A stretch of 64,000 bases of DNA from Streptomyces sp. P3 (GTDB lineage: Bacteria; Actinomycetota; Actinomycetes; Streptomycetales; Streptomycetaceae): NCBI RefSeq assembly GCF_003032475.1, contig NZ_CP028369.1, positions 8,246,001-8,310,000 on the forward strand. The letters are read 5' to 3'. The notes under the pieces were generated by a model. The model had not been told where the DNA came from. It saw nothing but the letters and a program-made list of their open reading frames with translations, and did no database searches. The translations under genes and the position numbers were made by a program. Below are positions 27,159 to 35,085 of the stretch, piece by piece. How positions within the stretch are numbered: position 1 is the first letter of the stretch; every line of letters starts with the position of its first letter.

Positions 27159-28253
27159 TCACTCCTTCCCGAGGTCCAGCAGACGGCGGGCGACGATGTT
27201 GCGCTGGATCTCGGCAGTGCCGCCGTAGATGGTCGCGGCCCTCGAGTAGAGGTACTCGGTGCGCCACGTCCCGTCCGACGCCAGCTCCACCGACCCCGGC
27301 AGCAGGTCCCGCGCCGTGTCGAAGAGCCGTTGCTCGGCGCCGGCCAGCAGTATCTTGTCCACGGAGGTCTCCGGGCCCAGCCGCTCGCCGTCCGCCAGGG
27401 CCCGTTGTGTGGCGGCCGAGCGGCAGCGCACGCTGTGCAGGTCCAGCCAGACCGCACCCAGCGCATCCGCGTCCGGCTCGCAGCCGTCGGCCAGGAGCCG
27501 GTCGAGGCGGCTGTAGAGGTGGGCCACGCGGTGCCAGAAGCAGGTGGACCGCTCGTGCGGCAACAGGTCCATCGCGAGGCGCCAGCCGTCGCCGGGGGAG
27601 CCCAGCAGCCGCCCCGCGGGGACCCGCACGTCGTCGAAGAACACCTCGGCGAACTCGTCCACGCCGTGCATCGTGCGCAGCGGCCGTACGGTGATGCCGG
27701 GGGAGTCCATGTCGACGAAGAAGGCGCTGATGCCGCCGTGCCCCGGCCCTCCCGTCCGGGCGAGCAGGACGCAGCGGGCCGCGTACTGGGCGAGGCTTGT
27801 CCACACCTTCTGCCCCGTCACCACCCAGTCGTCCCCCCGCGGGACCGCACGCGTGGACAGGGACGCCAGGTCGCTGCCCGAGCCGGGCTCGGAGAAGCCC
27901 TGGCACCACTGCTCCTCGCCGCCGAGCAGCCGGGGCACCATTTCGGCGGCGAGCGCGGGCGGCGCGTAGTCGATCAGTGTGGGGACCAGCACCTCGACCA
28001 TCGACCACAGGCCGGGCTCGGCGAGGTCCCGCGAGGCGACCTGCTCGCCCAGTACCGCCCGCAGCACGCTCGGGCCGCCGAGTCCGCCGGCCGCCTCCGG
28101 CCATCCGTGCCGCATCCAGTCCGCCGCCCACAGCTCCCGCCGGACGCGGGCCAGCTGCGCGACCTGGGCGTCCAGGGAGTGGTCCGTACCGGGGGACAGG
28201 TCGTGACGGTCCAGCCAGGCGTCCAGCGCCCGGCGGAACTCCTCGACCCTCAC
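27159..28253 (-). CDS. Acyl-CoA dehydrogenase
   Basis: A 364-residue flavoenzyme with full domain order: the helical N-domain, the middle-domain motif QGFSEPGSGSDLASL with VTGQKVWTS, and the C-domain ending IYGGTAEIQRNIVARRLL. The GTG at 28253 is chosen because it forms a 4-base overlap (GTGA) with the stop of the NTF2-like gene. It desaturates an acyl-CoA, most likely together with the short subunit encoded next. Being downstream of the operator at 28686, it is likely co-regulated with the left catabolic block. Confidence 0.9.
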   Translation of the reverse strand: MRVEEFRRALDAWLDRHDLSPGTDHSLDAQVAQLARVRRELWAADWMRHGWPEAAGGLGGPSVLRAVLGEQVASRDLAEPGLWSMVEVLVPTLIDYAPPALAAEMVPRLLGGEEQWCQGFSEPGSGSDLASLSTRAVPRGDDWVVTGQKVWTSLAQYAARCVLLARTGGPGHGGISAFFVDMDSPGITVRPLRTMHGVDEFAEVFFDDVRVPAGRLLGSPGDGWRLAMDLLPHERSTCFWHRVAHLYSRLDRLLADGCEPDADALGAVWLDLHSVRCRSAATQRALADGERLGPETSVDKILLAGAEQRLFDTARDLLPGSVELASDGTWRTEYLYSRAATIYGGTAEIQRNIVARRLLDLGKE

Positions 28254-28666
28254 GAGCGGGTGCGCTCGAAGGCGTGCGGGCGGCCCGAGTCGTGGGCGCC
28301 GCTGCGGCGGATGAAGGTCATGGCGCGGGTGCGCAGCCGCCAGCCGTCCGGGGTGAGGACGTAGGTGTCGTTGTAGTAGCCGATGCGCAACTCGTGCGTG
28401 GAGTGCTCGACGAAGCACAGCGGCTGAGTGCCGGTCGCCGCGTCACCGTCCAGCTCGATCACCGGCGTGCCCACGAGGAACAGCCCCTTCGGGGCGGCGG
28501 AGACGAGTGCCGGGAACTCGTCGAGCGGGTAGGTGTCGCCGAAGGCGCTGTAGCTGCCGTCCGGCGCGAACACGGCGAGCACCCGGTCCACGTCACCGCG
28601 GGTCATGGCGACGGCGTAACGGGCGAGGAGCTGTTCGATCTCCACCAGGTCGTCGGTGACGCTCAA
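28250..28666 (-). CDS. Nuclear transport factor 2 / SnoaL-like protein
   Basis: A 138-residue protein of the cone-shaped NTF2 fold: VEIEQLLARYAVAMTRGDVD, VLAVFAPDGSY and a C-terminal beta-sheet. Members include hydratases, isomerases and dehydratases of polycyclic or CoA substrates. I set the start at TTG 28666, which is preceded by GAGGACGAGG; a start at 28702 would place the operator palindrome 28686-28700 inside the coding region. The stop overlaps the dehydrogenase start. The specific reaction is unknown. Confidence 0.75.
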   Translation of the reverse strand: MSVTDDLVEIEQLLARYAVAMTRGDVDRVLAVFAPDGSYSAFGDTYPLDEFPALVSAAPKGLFLVGTPVIELDGDAATGTQPLCFVEHSTHELRIGYYNDTYVLTPDGWRLRTRAMTFIRRSGAHDSGRPHAFERTRS

Positions 28667-28685
28667 GGGCCTCGTCCTCTCGTAC

Positions 28686-28700
28686 GAGAATGTAATTCTC
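28686..28700. promoter_or_regulatory. Palindromic operator between divergent NTF2/ACAD and ABC operons
   Basis: GAGAATGTAATTCTC is a perfect palindrome with 6-bp arms and the same pattern as the sites at 2239, 2261, 3840, 3862 and 7270. It is single here: no good second copy lies 22 bp to either side. It is placed to control both the minus-strand dehydrogenase operon and the plus-strand transporter operon. Confidence 0.68.
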
Positions 28701-28727
28701 ACTGAAGGAGTATTGCTCCGGATGGTT

Positions 28728-28748
28728 GCTTCTCCAATAGGGAGAAGC
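28728..28748 (+). promoter_or_regulatory. 8-bp inverted repeat in the transporter leader
   Basis: GCTTCTCC and GGAGAAGC flank a 5-base AATAG loop and end 13 bases before the ATG at 28762. The right arm contains GGAG, so the hairpin would pair a possible ribosome-binding site. It could modulate translation or be a second protein-binding site. Confidence 0.4.
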
Positions 28749-28761
28749 TAATTTCCAAGTC

Positions 28762-30873
28762 ATGGATCAATTCCTGGCCTTCACGGTGGTCGGCCTGAGT
28801 ACCGCCGCCGTCTACGCCGTGATCGGCACCGGTCTGGTGGTCACGCACGCCACCACCGGTGTGTTCAACTTCGCCCACGGCGCGGCCGGAATGCTGTCCG
28901 CCTTCGCCTACTGGCAGCTGGCCGTCGGCTGGGGCTGGCCGGTCCCGCTCGCCCTCGCCTTCGTCCTGCTCGTCCTGGCCCCCGCCTTCGGCCTGTTCGT
29001 GGAACGTGTGCTCATGCGGCCGGTGCAGGCGCTCGGCGAGGCCGAACGCCTCGTGATGACCGTCGCGCTGCTCACCGGGTGCATCGCGCTCGCCCGCTGG
29101 GTGTGGGACCCCAACACCGCGCGTCCGCTCACGCCGTTCCTCGCCGACCGGCCCGCACTGCGCCTCGGCCCGGCCGCGGTCACCTGGCACCAGGCGATCA
29201 CCATGGCCGTCGCCCTGGCGATCGCCGCGGCCCTCTGGGCACTGCTGCACCGCACCCGCGCCGGCACGGAGATGCGCGCCTCCGTCGACGACCGGGCTCT
29301 CGCCGGCCTCACCGGCGCCGATCCGCTACGTGCCACCCGGCTCGCCTGGGTGCTCGGCATCCAGCTCGCCGCCGTCGGCGGCATCCTCATCGCGCCCGCC
29401 GTCGCGCTCGACGCCCAGCAGCTGTCGCTGCTCATCGTCAGCGCCTACACCGCGGCCGTCTTCGGCCGACTGCGCAGCCTGCCGCTCACTTTCCTCGGGG
29501 CCCTCGTCGTCGGCCTGCTGGAGGCCTATCTCGCCGGCTACCTGCCGCAGAACGACTACCTTCCGGGCCTGCGTCTGGCAGCCCCCGCGCTGCTGCTGTT
29601 CCTGGCCCTGCTCGCCTTCCCACACCGCAGACTGCGCGGCCGTGACCGCACCCCCGTACGGGTGCCGCTGCCGTCGGCACGCGGGAGCCTCCTCCTCGCG
29701 GGCTCGACCGTGCTGTTCGCGCTCGTCCTGGTGACGGTCCTGGCGGAGGACGCCGTCCTCGCCTACGGCACGCTCTTCCCGCTCGGCGTCATCGCCCTGT
29801 CCTTCGTGCCCCTGGCGGGATACACCGGGCAGATCTCCCTGTGCCAGCTGTCCATCGCCGGCATCGGCGCTGTCGTGTGGGGACACCTCGGCGCGCACGG
29901 CGAGCTGTGGGCGCTGCCCGTCGCCACGCTGGTCACCGCGGCCGTCGGCGCGCTGATCGCGCTGCCCGCCCTGCGCCTGTCGGGCATCTACCTCGCGCTC
30001 GGCACCGCCGCGTTCGCCGTCGTCCTCGACCGCTGGATCTTCACCTTGCCCGCCTTCGAGGTGCTGGGTGTGCGCGTCACCTTCTTCGACCAGGGTTCGG
30101 TGACCGTCACCGGCCCGGACCTGTTCGGCCTGCACCTCACCTCACCGGCCCAGCTGCTGGTGTTCTCCGCCGCCTGCCTCGCCCTCGCCTCGGTCGGCGT
30201 CGCCACACTGCGCCGGGGCCGGTTCGGCCGCCGACTGATCGCGCTGCGCGACAGCGAGGCCGCCTACGCCACCCTCGGCGGACGGCTCCTCGCCACCAAG
30301 ACCGCCGTCTTCGCCCTGTCCGCCGGGATCGCCGGACTGGGCGGTGCCCTGTACGGCATGCAGCTCCAGACCGTCACCGCCGACCAGTTCAACCTCGTCG
30401 CCGGACTGCCGATCTTCCTGATCGCGGTCATCGGCGGCCTCGGCGCGGTGGGCACGGGGCTGTTCACCGGCATCGCCTTCGTCCTGCCGGCGCAGCTGAT
30501 GAGCGGCCTCGGCTCCTGGGTGCACGACGTGACCGCCCTGCTCGTCGCGCTCGCCGGCATGGGACTCGCGCACAGCCCCAGCGGCGTCCTGGTCCGGATG
30601 CGCGCCGAATGGGCGCCGCTGGGACGGAACCGGCCGCTGCTGAGCGGGCTGCTCGGCGTCCTCGGCGTGTGCTGGCTGCTCGCGGCGCTCGACGTGGCGA
30701 ACGGATGGCTGCTCCTCGCGATCGCCCTCGTCACGGCCCTTTTACTGCGCGTCCGCGCCGCCGCCGCACAGCGGCCGCCCACCGACATCCCGCCCGAGTG
30801 GTGGGGCATACGCCGCCCCTGGCGGGCCGAGGACGGGGAGGTGCTGAGCCGTGCCACCACTGTTGCGGGCTGA
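28762..30873 (+). CDS. Liv-type ABC transporter, fused permeases (LivH-LivM)
   Basis: A 703-residue membrane protein in which two branched-chain amino-acid-type permeases are joined. Residues 1-290 match LivH (GTGLVVTHATTGVFNFAHGA near the start), a linker follows, and residues 310-620 match LivM (PLAGYTGQISLCQLSIAG, LRLSGIYLALGT, RLIALRDSEAAYATLGG). About 15-18 hydrophobic segments are visible. In actinomycetes such transporters next to beta-oxidation genes often carry acids other than amino acids. No binding-protein gene is present in this operon. Confidence 0.88.
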   Translation: MDQFLAFTVVGLSTAAVYAVIGTGLVVTHATTGVFNFAHGAAGMLSAFAYWQLAVGWGWPVPLALAFVLLVLAPAFGLFVERVLMRPVQALGEAERLVMTVALLTGCIALARWVWDPNTARPLTPFLADRPALRLGPAAVTWHQAITMAVALAIAAALWALLHRTRAGTEMRASVDDRALAGLTGADPLRATRLAWVLGIQLAAVGGILIAPAVALDAQQLSLLIVSAYTAAVFGRLRSLPLTFLGALVVGLLEAYLAGYLPQNDYLPGLRLAAPALLLFLALLAFPHRRLRGRDRTPVRVPLPSARGSLLLAGSTVLFALVLVTVLAEDAVLAYGTLFPLGVIALSFVPLAGYTGQISLCQLSIAGIGAVVWGHLGAHGELWALPVATLVTAAVGALIALPALRLSGIYLALGTAAFAVVLDRWIFTLPAFEVLGVRVTFFDQGSVTVTGPDLFGLHLTSPAQLLVFSAACLALASVGVATLRRGRFGRRLIALRDSEAAYATLGGRLLATKTAVFALSAGIAGLGGALYGMQLQTVTADQFNLVAGLPIFLIAVIGGLGAVGTGLFTGIAFVLPAQLMSGLGSWVHDVTALLVALAGMGLAHSPSGVLVRMRAEWAPLGRNRPLLSGLLGVLGVCWLLAALDVANGWLLLAIALVTALLLRVRAAAAQRPPTDIPPEWWGIRRPWRAEDGEVLSRATTVAG

Positions 30874-31570
30874 GAAGATCACCGTCTCCTTCGGGGGACG
30901 CCGCGCCCTCGACGGCGTGTCGCTGACGGCCGAGGCGGGCCGGGTAACAGGCCTCATCGGCCCCAACGGTGCGGGAAAGTCCACGCTGTTCGACGTGGTC
31001 TGCGGGCTGCGCCGACCCCGCACCGGCCGTATCCGTCTCGACGGCCGCGACATCACCCGGGAAGGCCCCGCCCGTCGCGCCCGCCGCGGGATGTCCCGCA
31101 CCTTCCAGCACCTGGAGCTCTTCGGTCGTCTCTCCGTGCGCGACAACCTGCTCGTCGCCGCCGAACTCGGCCCGGGGCGCCGCCACGCCGCCCGCACGGC
31201 CGACGCCGTACTGGCACGGCTCGGTCTGACCGGCGTGGCCGACGACGCGGCCGACGCGCTCCCCACCGGCCTGGCCCGCCTGGTCGAGGTCGGCCGCGCC
31301 CTCGTCCTCGGCCCGCGCGTCCTGCTCCTTGACGAACCCGCCGCCGGCCAGGACGCGGAGGAGACACAGCGGTTCGCCGCGTTGCTGCGCTCCCTCGCCG
31401 ACGAAGGCACGGCTGTCCTGCTCGTCGAGCACGACATGAGCCTGGTGATGAGCGTCTGCGACGAGGTGCACGTCCTCGACCTCGGCTCCGTCGTCGCCAG
31501 CGGCCCGCCCGCCCGAGTGCAGACCGACGAGACGGTCCTTGCCGCCTACCTGGGGGAGGCACGACCATGA
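30851..31570 (+). CDS. ABC transporter ATP-binding protein (LivG-like)
   Basis: A 239-residue ATPase. Walker A is GPNGAGKST, Walker B is VLLLDEPAAGQD and the switch His is in LVEHDMS. The signature region reads LPTGLARLVEVGRAL, which departs from the common LSYGQ form but keeps the position. The GTG start lies 22 bases inside the end of the permease gene, so the genes are tightly coupled. It forms the nucleotide-binding pair with the LivF-like protein. Confidence 0.92.
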   Translation: MPPLLRAEKITVSFGGRRALDGVSLTAEAGRVTGLIGPNGAGKSTLFDVVCGLRRPRTGRIRLDGRDITREGPARRARRGMSRTFQHLELFGRLSVRDNLLVAAELGPGRRHAARTADAVLARLGLTGVADDAADALPTGLARLVEVGRALVLGPRVLLLDEPAAGQDAEETQRFAALLRSLADEGTAVLLVEHDMSLVMSVCDEVHVLDLGSVVASGPPARVQTDETVLAAYLGEARP

Positions 31571-32277
31571 GCGGACCCCTGCTGGAGCTGGACGGCATCC
31601 GCGCCGCCCACGGCGGCATCACCGTGCTGCACGGCGTGGACCTGGCCGTCGAGGAGGGCTGCGTGGTGGCCCTCCTCGGTCCCAACGGCGCCGGCAAGAC
31701 CACCCTGCTGTCGGTCGCCGCCGGCGTGCACCCGCCCAGCGCCGGCCGGTTGCTGCTCGGCGGCCGGGACGCCACGGGCATCCACCCGCGCGCCATCGCC
31801 CGCGCCGGCGTGTGCCTGGTGCCCCAGGGCCGTGGTGTCTTCCCCAACCTGTCCGTGCGCGACAACCTCCGGATGATGACCTTCACGGGCCGCGCCCAGG
31901 AGGAGATCGAGGAGATCGCCTACGCCCGTTTCCCCATCCTCGGCACCCGGCGCGCCCAGCCGGCGGGCACCCTCTCAGGCGGCGAGCAGCAGATGCTCGC
32001 CCTCGCCCGCGGCCTCGCCACCGACCCCGCCGTCCTGCTCCTCGACGAACTCTCCATGGGGCTCGCCCCGCTGGTCGTCGCCGAGCTCTACGAACTCGTC
32101 GCCGGCGTCGCCCGGCAGGGCGTCGCCGTGCTCGTCGTCGAGCAGTTCGCCGCCGCCGTGCTGAAGATCGCCGACCACGCCGCCGTCCTCGCCCGCGGCC
32201 GCGTCCAGTGGCAGGGGCGCCCCGACAGCTCCCTGCACGCCGAACTCTCCTCCTACTACCTGGGGAGCCCGACATGA
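31567..32277 (+). CDS. ABC transporter ATP-binding protein (LivF-like)
   Basis: A 236-residue ATPase. Walker A is GPNGAGKTT, the signature is LSGGEQQMLALARGL and Walker B is VLLLDELSMGL. The motif LVPQGRGVFPNLSVRDNL is typical for LivF. It starts within the LivG stop codon (ATGA) and ends in the same way with the small membrane protein gene. Its partner is the LivG-like protein, and the pair powers the fused permease. Confidence 0.93.
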   Translation: MSGPLLELDGIRAAHGGITVLHGVDLAVEEGCVVALLGPNGAGKTTLLSVAAGVHPPSAGRLLLGGRDATGIHPRAIARAGVCLVPQGRGVFPNLSVRDNLRMMTFTGRAQEEIEEIAYARFPILGTRRAQPAGTLSGGEQQMLALARGLATDPAVLLLDELSMGLAPLVVAELYELVAGVARQGVAVLVVEQFAAAVLKIADHAAVLARGRVQWQGRPDSSLHAELSSYYLGSPT

Positions 32278-32681
32278 CCGCACCTCCCGAAGCGCGTGCA
32301 GAACGGTTCGTCCGTGAACTGGCCGAGCTGAAGATCCCCGATCCCGCCGCCGCCCGCGCCACGCTCTGGCTGCGGCTCGGCGGACTGCTCATGGCCGCGG
32401 GACTCGTCCTCGGCGCGCTCTCCTTCCCCCTCGCCCACGCAACCGACAACTCCCTCGCCCAGGGCGACGCCCTCGCCATCGGCCTCGGCGGCATCGCCGC
32501 CGCCGTGGTGGGCGGAGCCCTGTTCCTGCGCTACTCGCTCACCGGCTTCCTGCGCTTCTGGCTCGCCCGCCAGTCCTACGACCTGGACCGGCTGGGGGAG
32601 AGGCTCACTCCACCGGCACCCGCATCCCAAGGAGAACCGCGCCATGCCGTCACCCCGCACACCGGCCCTGCACCCCGGTGA
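32274..32681 (+). CDS. Small membrane protein with two predicted helices
   Basis: A 135-residue protein of no family I recognise. It starts with an ATGA overlap to the LivF-like gene. Residues 40-60 (LLMAAGLVLGALSFPLA) and 70-90 (IGLGGIAAAVVGGALFL) are hydrophobic, followed by a basic segment FLRFWLARQSYDLDRLGERL that probably faces the cytoplasm. Its position suggests an accessory subunit of the transporter, perhaps taking the place of a binding protein; this is speculation. Its 3' end overlaps the next small gene by 38 bases. Confidence 0.7.
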   Translation: MTAPPEARAERFVRELAELKIPDPAAARATLWLRLGGLLMAAGLVLGALSFPLAHATDNSLAQGDALAIGLGGIAAAVVGGALFLRYSLTGFLRFWLARQSYDLDRLGERLTPPAPASQGEPRHAVTPHTGPAPR

Positions 32682-32964
32682 CCAACTGGCCTCGGTCACC
32701 GGCACCACCCGCGTCATCGTGATCCGGGCCCCGCAGGAGGTCACGGGCCCGGTCGAATGCGGTGGCAGCCCGATGGTCCCGGCCCAGGACGCGCCGGCCG
32801 CACAGCCGGCCGGTCAGACACCGGACACCCTCATCGGCAAGCGCTACGTCGACCCCGCCGACACGCTCGAACTCCTCTGCACCGTTTCCGGCACCGGCCA
32901 CCTCACCTACGGAGGAGAGCCACTGGCGGTCAAACCGCCCAAGGCCCTGCCCGCCTCGGACTGA
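32644..32964 (+). CDS. Small conserved-looking protein of unknown function
   Basis: A 106-residue protein with an AAGGAG ribosome-binding site about 9 bases before ATG 32644. The N-terminal 60 residues are rich in Pro and Ala. The last 45 residues look ordered: TLIGKRYVDPADTLELLC, then GTGHLTYGGEPLAVK and the end KALPASD. The two Cys (about residues 39 and 80) are too far apart for a simple zinc knuckle. It lies between the transporter and the amidohydrolase genes and I cannot assign a function. Confidence 0.6.
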   Translation: MPSPRTPALHPGDQLASVTGTTRVIVIRAPQEVTGPVECGGSPMVPAQDAPAAQPAGQTPDTLIGKRYVDPADTLELLCTVSGTGHLTYGGEPLAVKPPKALPASD

Positions 32965-32989
32965 TCCGCCCACAGCCACAAGGAGTCCC

Positions 32990-34291
32990 ATGGACCGCGA
33001 TGACATGATCCTCATCAGCGTCGACGACCACATCATCGAACCGCCGGACCTGTTCGCCAACCACCTGCCGGCCCGTTACAAGAAGGACGCGCCGCGGCTG
33101 GTGCACCGCGAGGACGGCAGCGACGTCTGGCAGTTCCGGGACGCCAGGATCGGCAACGCCGCGCTCAACGCGGTCGCGGGCCGTCCCAAGGAGGAGTACG
33201 GCATGGAGCCGCAGGGCCTGGAGGAGATCAGGCCCGGCTGCTACGACGTCGACGAACGCGTCGCCGACATGAACGCCGGCGGTGTCCTCGCCCAGCTGAA
33301 CTTCCCCTCCTTCCCCGGCTTCTCCGCCCGGCTGTTCGCCACCGAGGACTCCGACTTCTCGATGGCCCTGGTGCGCGCCTACAACGACTGGCACATCGAC
33401 GAGTGGTGCGCCGCCCACCCCGGCCGCTTCATCCCCATGGCCCTCCCGGCCATCTGGGACGCCGAGCTGTGCGCCCAGGAGATCCGGCGCGTCGCCGAGA
33501 AGGGCTGTCACGCCCTCACCTTCCCGGAGAACCCGGTCCCGCTCGGCTACCCCAGCTTCCACTCCGAGTACTGGGACCCCGTATGGCGGGCGCTGACCGA
33601 CTGCGGCACGGTCATGAACCTGCACATCGGATCCTCCGGCCGCCTCGCCATCACCGCGCCCGACGCCCCGCCGGACGTGATGATCACCCTCCAGCCCATC
33701 AACCTCGTCCAGGCGGCGGCCGACCTGATGTGGTCCCGTGTCCTCAAGGAGTACCCGGCCATCAAGATCGGGCTGTCGGAGGGCGGCACCGGGTGGATCC
33801 CGTACTTTCTGGAGCGTCTGGACCGCACCTACGAGATGCACGCGACCTGGACGCTCCAGGACTTCGGCGGCAAGGTCCCCTCGGAGGTCTTCCGCGAGCA
33901 CTTCCTGACCTGCTTCATCAGCGACCCGATCGGGGTGAGGCTCCGTCACGACATCGGCATCGACAACATCTGCTGGGAGGCCGACTACCCGCACAGCGAC
34001 TCGATGTGGCCCAACGCCCCCGAAGAGCTCCACGACGTACTGACCGCGAACTCCGTGCCGGACGACGACATCAACAAGATGACGCACGAGAACGCCATGC
34101 GCTGGTACTCCTTCGACCCGTTCGCCCACGTTCCCCGCGAACAGGCGACCGTGGGAGCCCTGCGCAGGGCCGCGGGCGGCCACGACGTGTCCGTGAAGTC
34201 CCGCAGCCGTCAGGTCGTCGCCCCCGCCGAGAAACTCGCCAACTACCGCAAGAAGGCCGAGGCGGCGCTCGCCGCCGCGCAGCCGAAGTAA
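32990..34291 (+). CDS. Amidohydrolase family 2 (ACMSD-like) metal-dependent enzyme
   Basis: A 433-residue TIM-barrel protein. The opening LISVDDHIIEPPDLF carries the D-x-H metal motif; further metal or catalytic residues are the His in MNLHIGSSG and the Asp in CWEADYPHSD. The family includes decarboxylases and C-C or C-N hydrolases. Genes of this kind are common in actinomycete CoA-catabolic clusters. The ATG at 32990 follows AAGGAG. A Lys/Ala-rich tail of 25 residues ends the protein. It could decarboxylate or hydrate a ring-opened intermediate; the reaction is unknown. Confidence 0.83.
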   Translation: MDRDDMILISVDDHIIEPPDLFANHLPARYKKDAPRLVHREDGSDVWQFRDARIGNAALNAVAGRPKEEYGMEPQGLEEIRPGCYDVDERVADMNAGGVLAQLNFPSFPGFSARLFATEDSDFSMALVRAYNDWHIDEWCAAHPGRFIPMALPAIWDAELCAQEIRRVAEKGCHALTFPENPVPLGYPSFHSEYWDPVWRALTDCGTVMNLHIGSSGRLAITAPDAPPDVMITLQPINLVQAAADLMWSRVLKEYPAIKIGLSEGGTGWIPYFLERLDRTYEMHATWTLQDFGGKVPSEVFREHFLTCFISDPIGVRLRHDIGIDNICWEADYPHSDSMWPNAPEELHDVLTANSVPDDDINKMTHENAMRWYSFDPFAHVPREQATVGALRRAAGGHDVSVKSRSRQVVAPAEKLANYRKKAEAALAAAQPK

Positions 34292-34384
34292 GGCCGACGG
34301 CCCGCTGAGGGGCACGTGCCGATGGCGCGTCCTTCCCGCGTGTTCTCCGGGAGACCTGGGAACCGGTCGTGGCCGGCCGGTGCC

Positions 34385-35062
34385 TCAGCCCTGTCGTTGC
34401 CCCGCGCGTACCAGGCCGGTCTCGTAGGCGATGACGACGAGCTGAGCCCGGTCGCGGGCGCCGAGTTTGGCCATGGCACGGTTGGCGTGCGTCTTGACAG
34501 TGACCGGGGTGACGAAGAGGCGTTCGGCGATCTCGTCGTTGGCCAGGCCGGTGCCCACCAGTGCCAGTACCTCCCGTTCCCGGGGAGTCAGCGTGGCCAG
34601 GCGACGGGGGTCGACGAGGTCGCCGGGTGAGGGCTGGGCGAGAACCCGGGAGATCAGGCCCTTGGTGGCTGCCGGGGAGAGAAGCGCCTCTCCGCCGGCC
34701 ACCAGACGGACGGCGTCGAGCAGTTGCGCCGGTTCGACTCCCTTGCCCAGGAATCCGCTCGCGCCTGCCCGGAGGGCCTCGATGACCAGGTCGTCCTCCT
34801 CGAAGGTGGTGAGGACGAGGACCTTGACCCCGGCCAGGTCCTCGTCCTGGGCGATCAGCCGCGTCGCCTCGATGCCGTCGACCTCGGGCATCCGGATGTC
34901 CATCACCACCACGTCGGCGCGCTCGGACCGGGCCAGTCGGGCTGCCTCCCGCCCGTCGGAGGCCTCCGCGACGACTTCCATGTCCGGTTGTGCGCTGATG
35001 AGCAGCCGGAAGGTGCCGCGGAGCAGAGCCTGGTCGTCGGCGAGCAGGACGCGAATGGTCAT
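34385..35062 (-). CDS. NarL/LuxR-family response regulator
   Basis: A 225-residue response regulator. The receiver domain has the acidic pair ADD at residues 8-10, the phospho-acceptor Asp55 in VVVMDIRMPE and the switch Thr in LVLTTFEED. The output is a LuxR helix-turn-helix with LTPREREVLALVGTGLAN and VTVKTHANRAMAKL. Its partner kinase is encoded 23 bases upstream on the same strand, and an MMPL exporter lies before that. The set is likely one transcription unit that controls the exporter or cell-envelope functions. Confidence 0.93.
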   Translation of the reverse strand: MTIRVLLADDQALLRGTFRLLISAQPDMEVVAEASDGREAARLARSERADVVVMDIRMPEVDGIEATRLIAQDEDLAGVKVLVLTTFEEDDLVIEALRAGASGFLGKGVEPAQLLDAVRLVAGGEALLSPAATKGLISRVLAQPSPGDLVDPRRLATLTPREREVLALVGTGLANDEIAERLFVTPVTVKTHANRAMAKLGARDRAQLVVIAYETGLVRAGQRQG

Positions 35063-35085
35063 GTGCGGTGTTTCCTCACGGGGTG

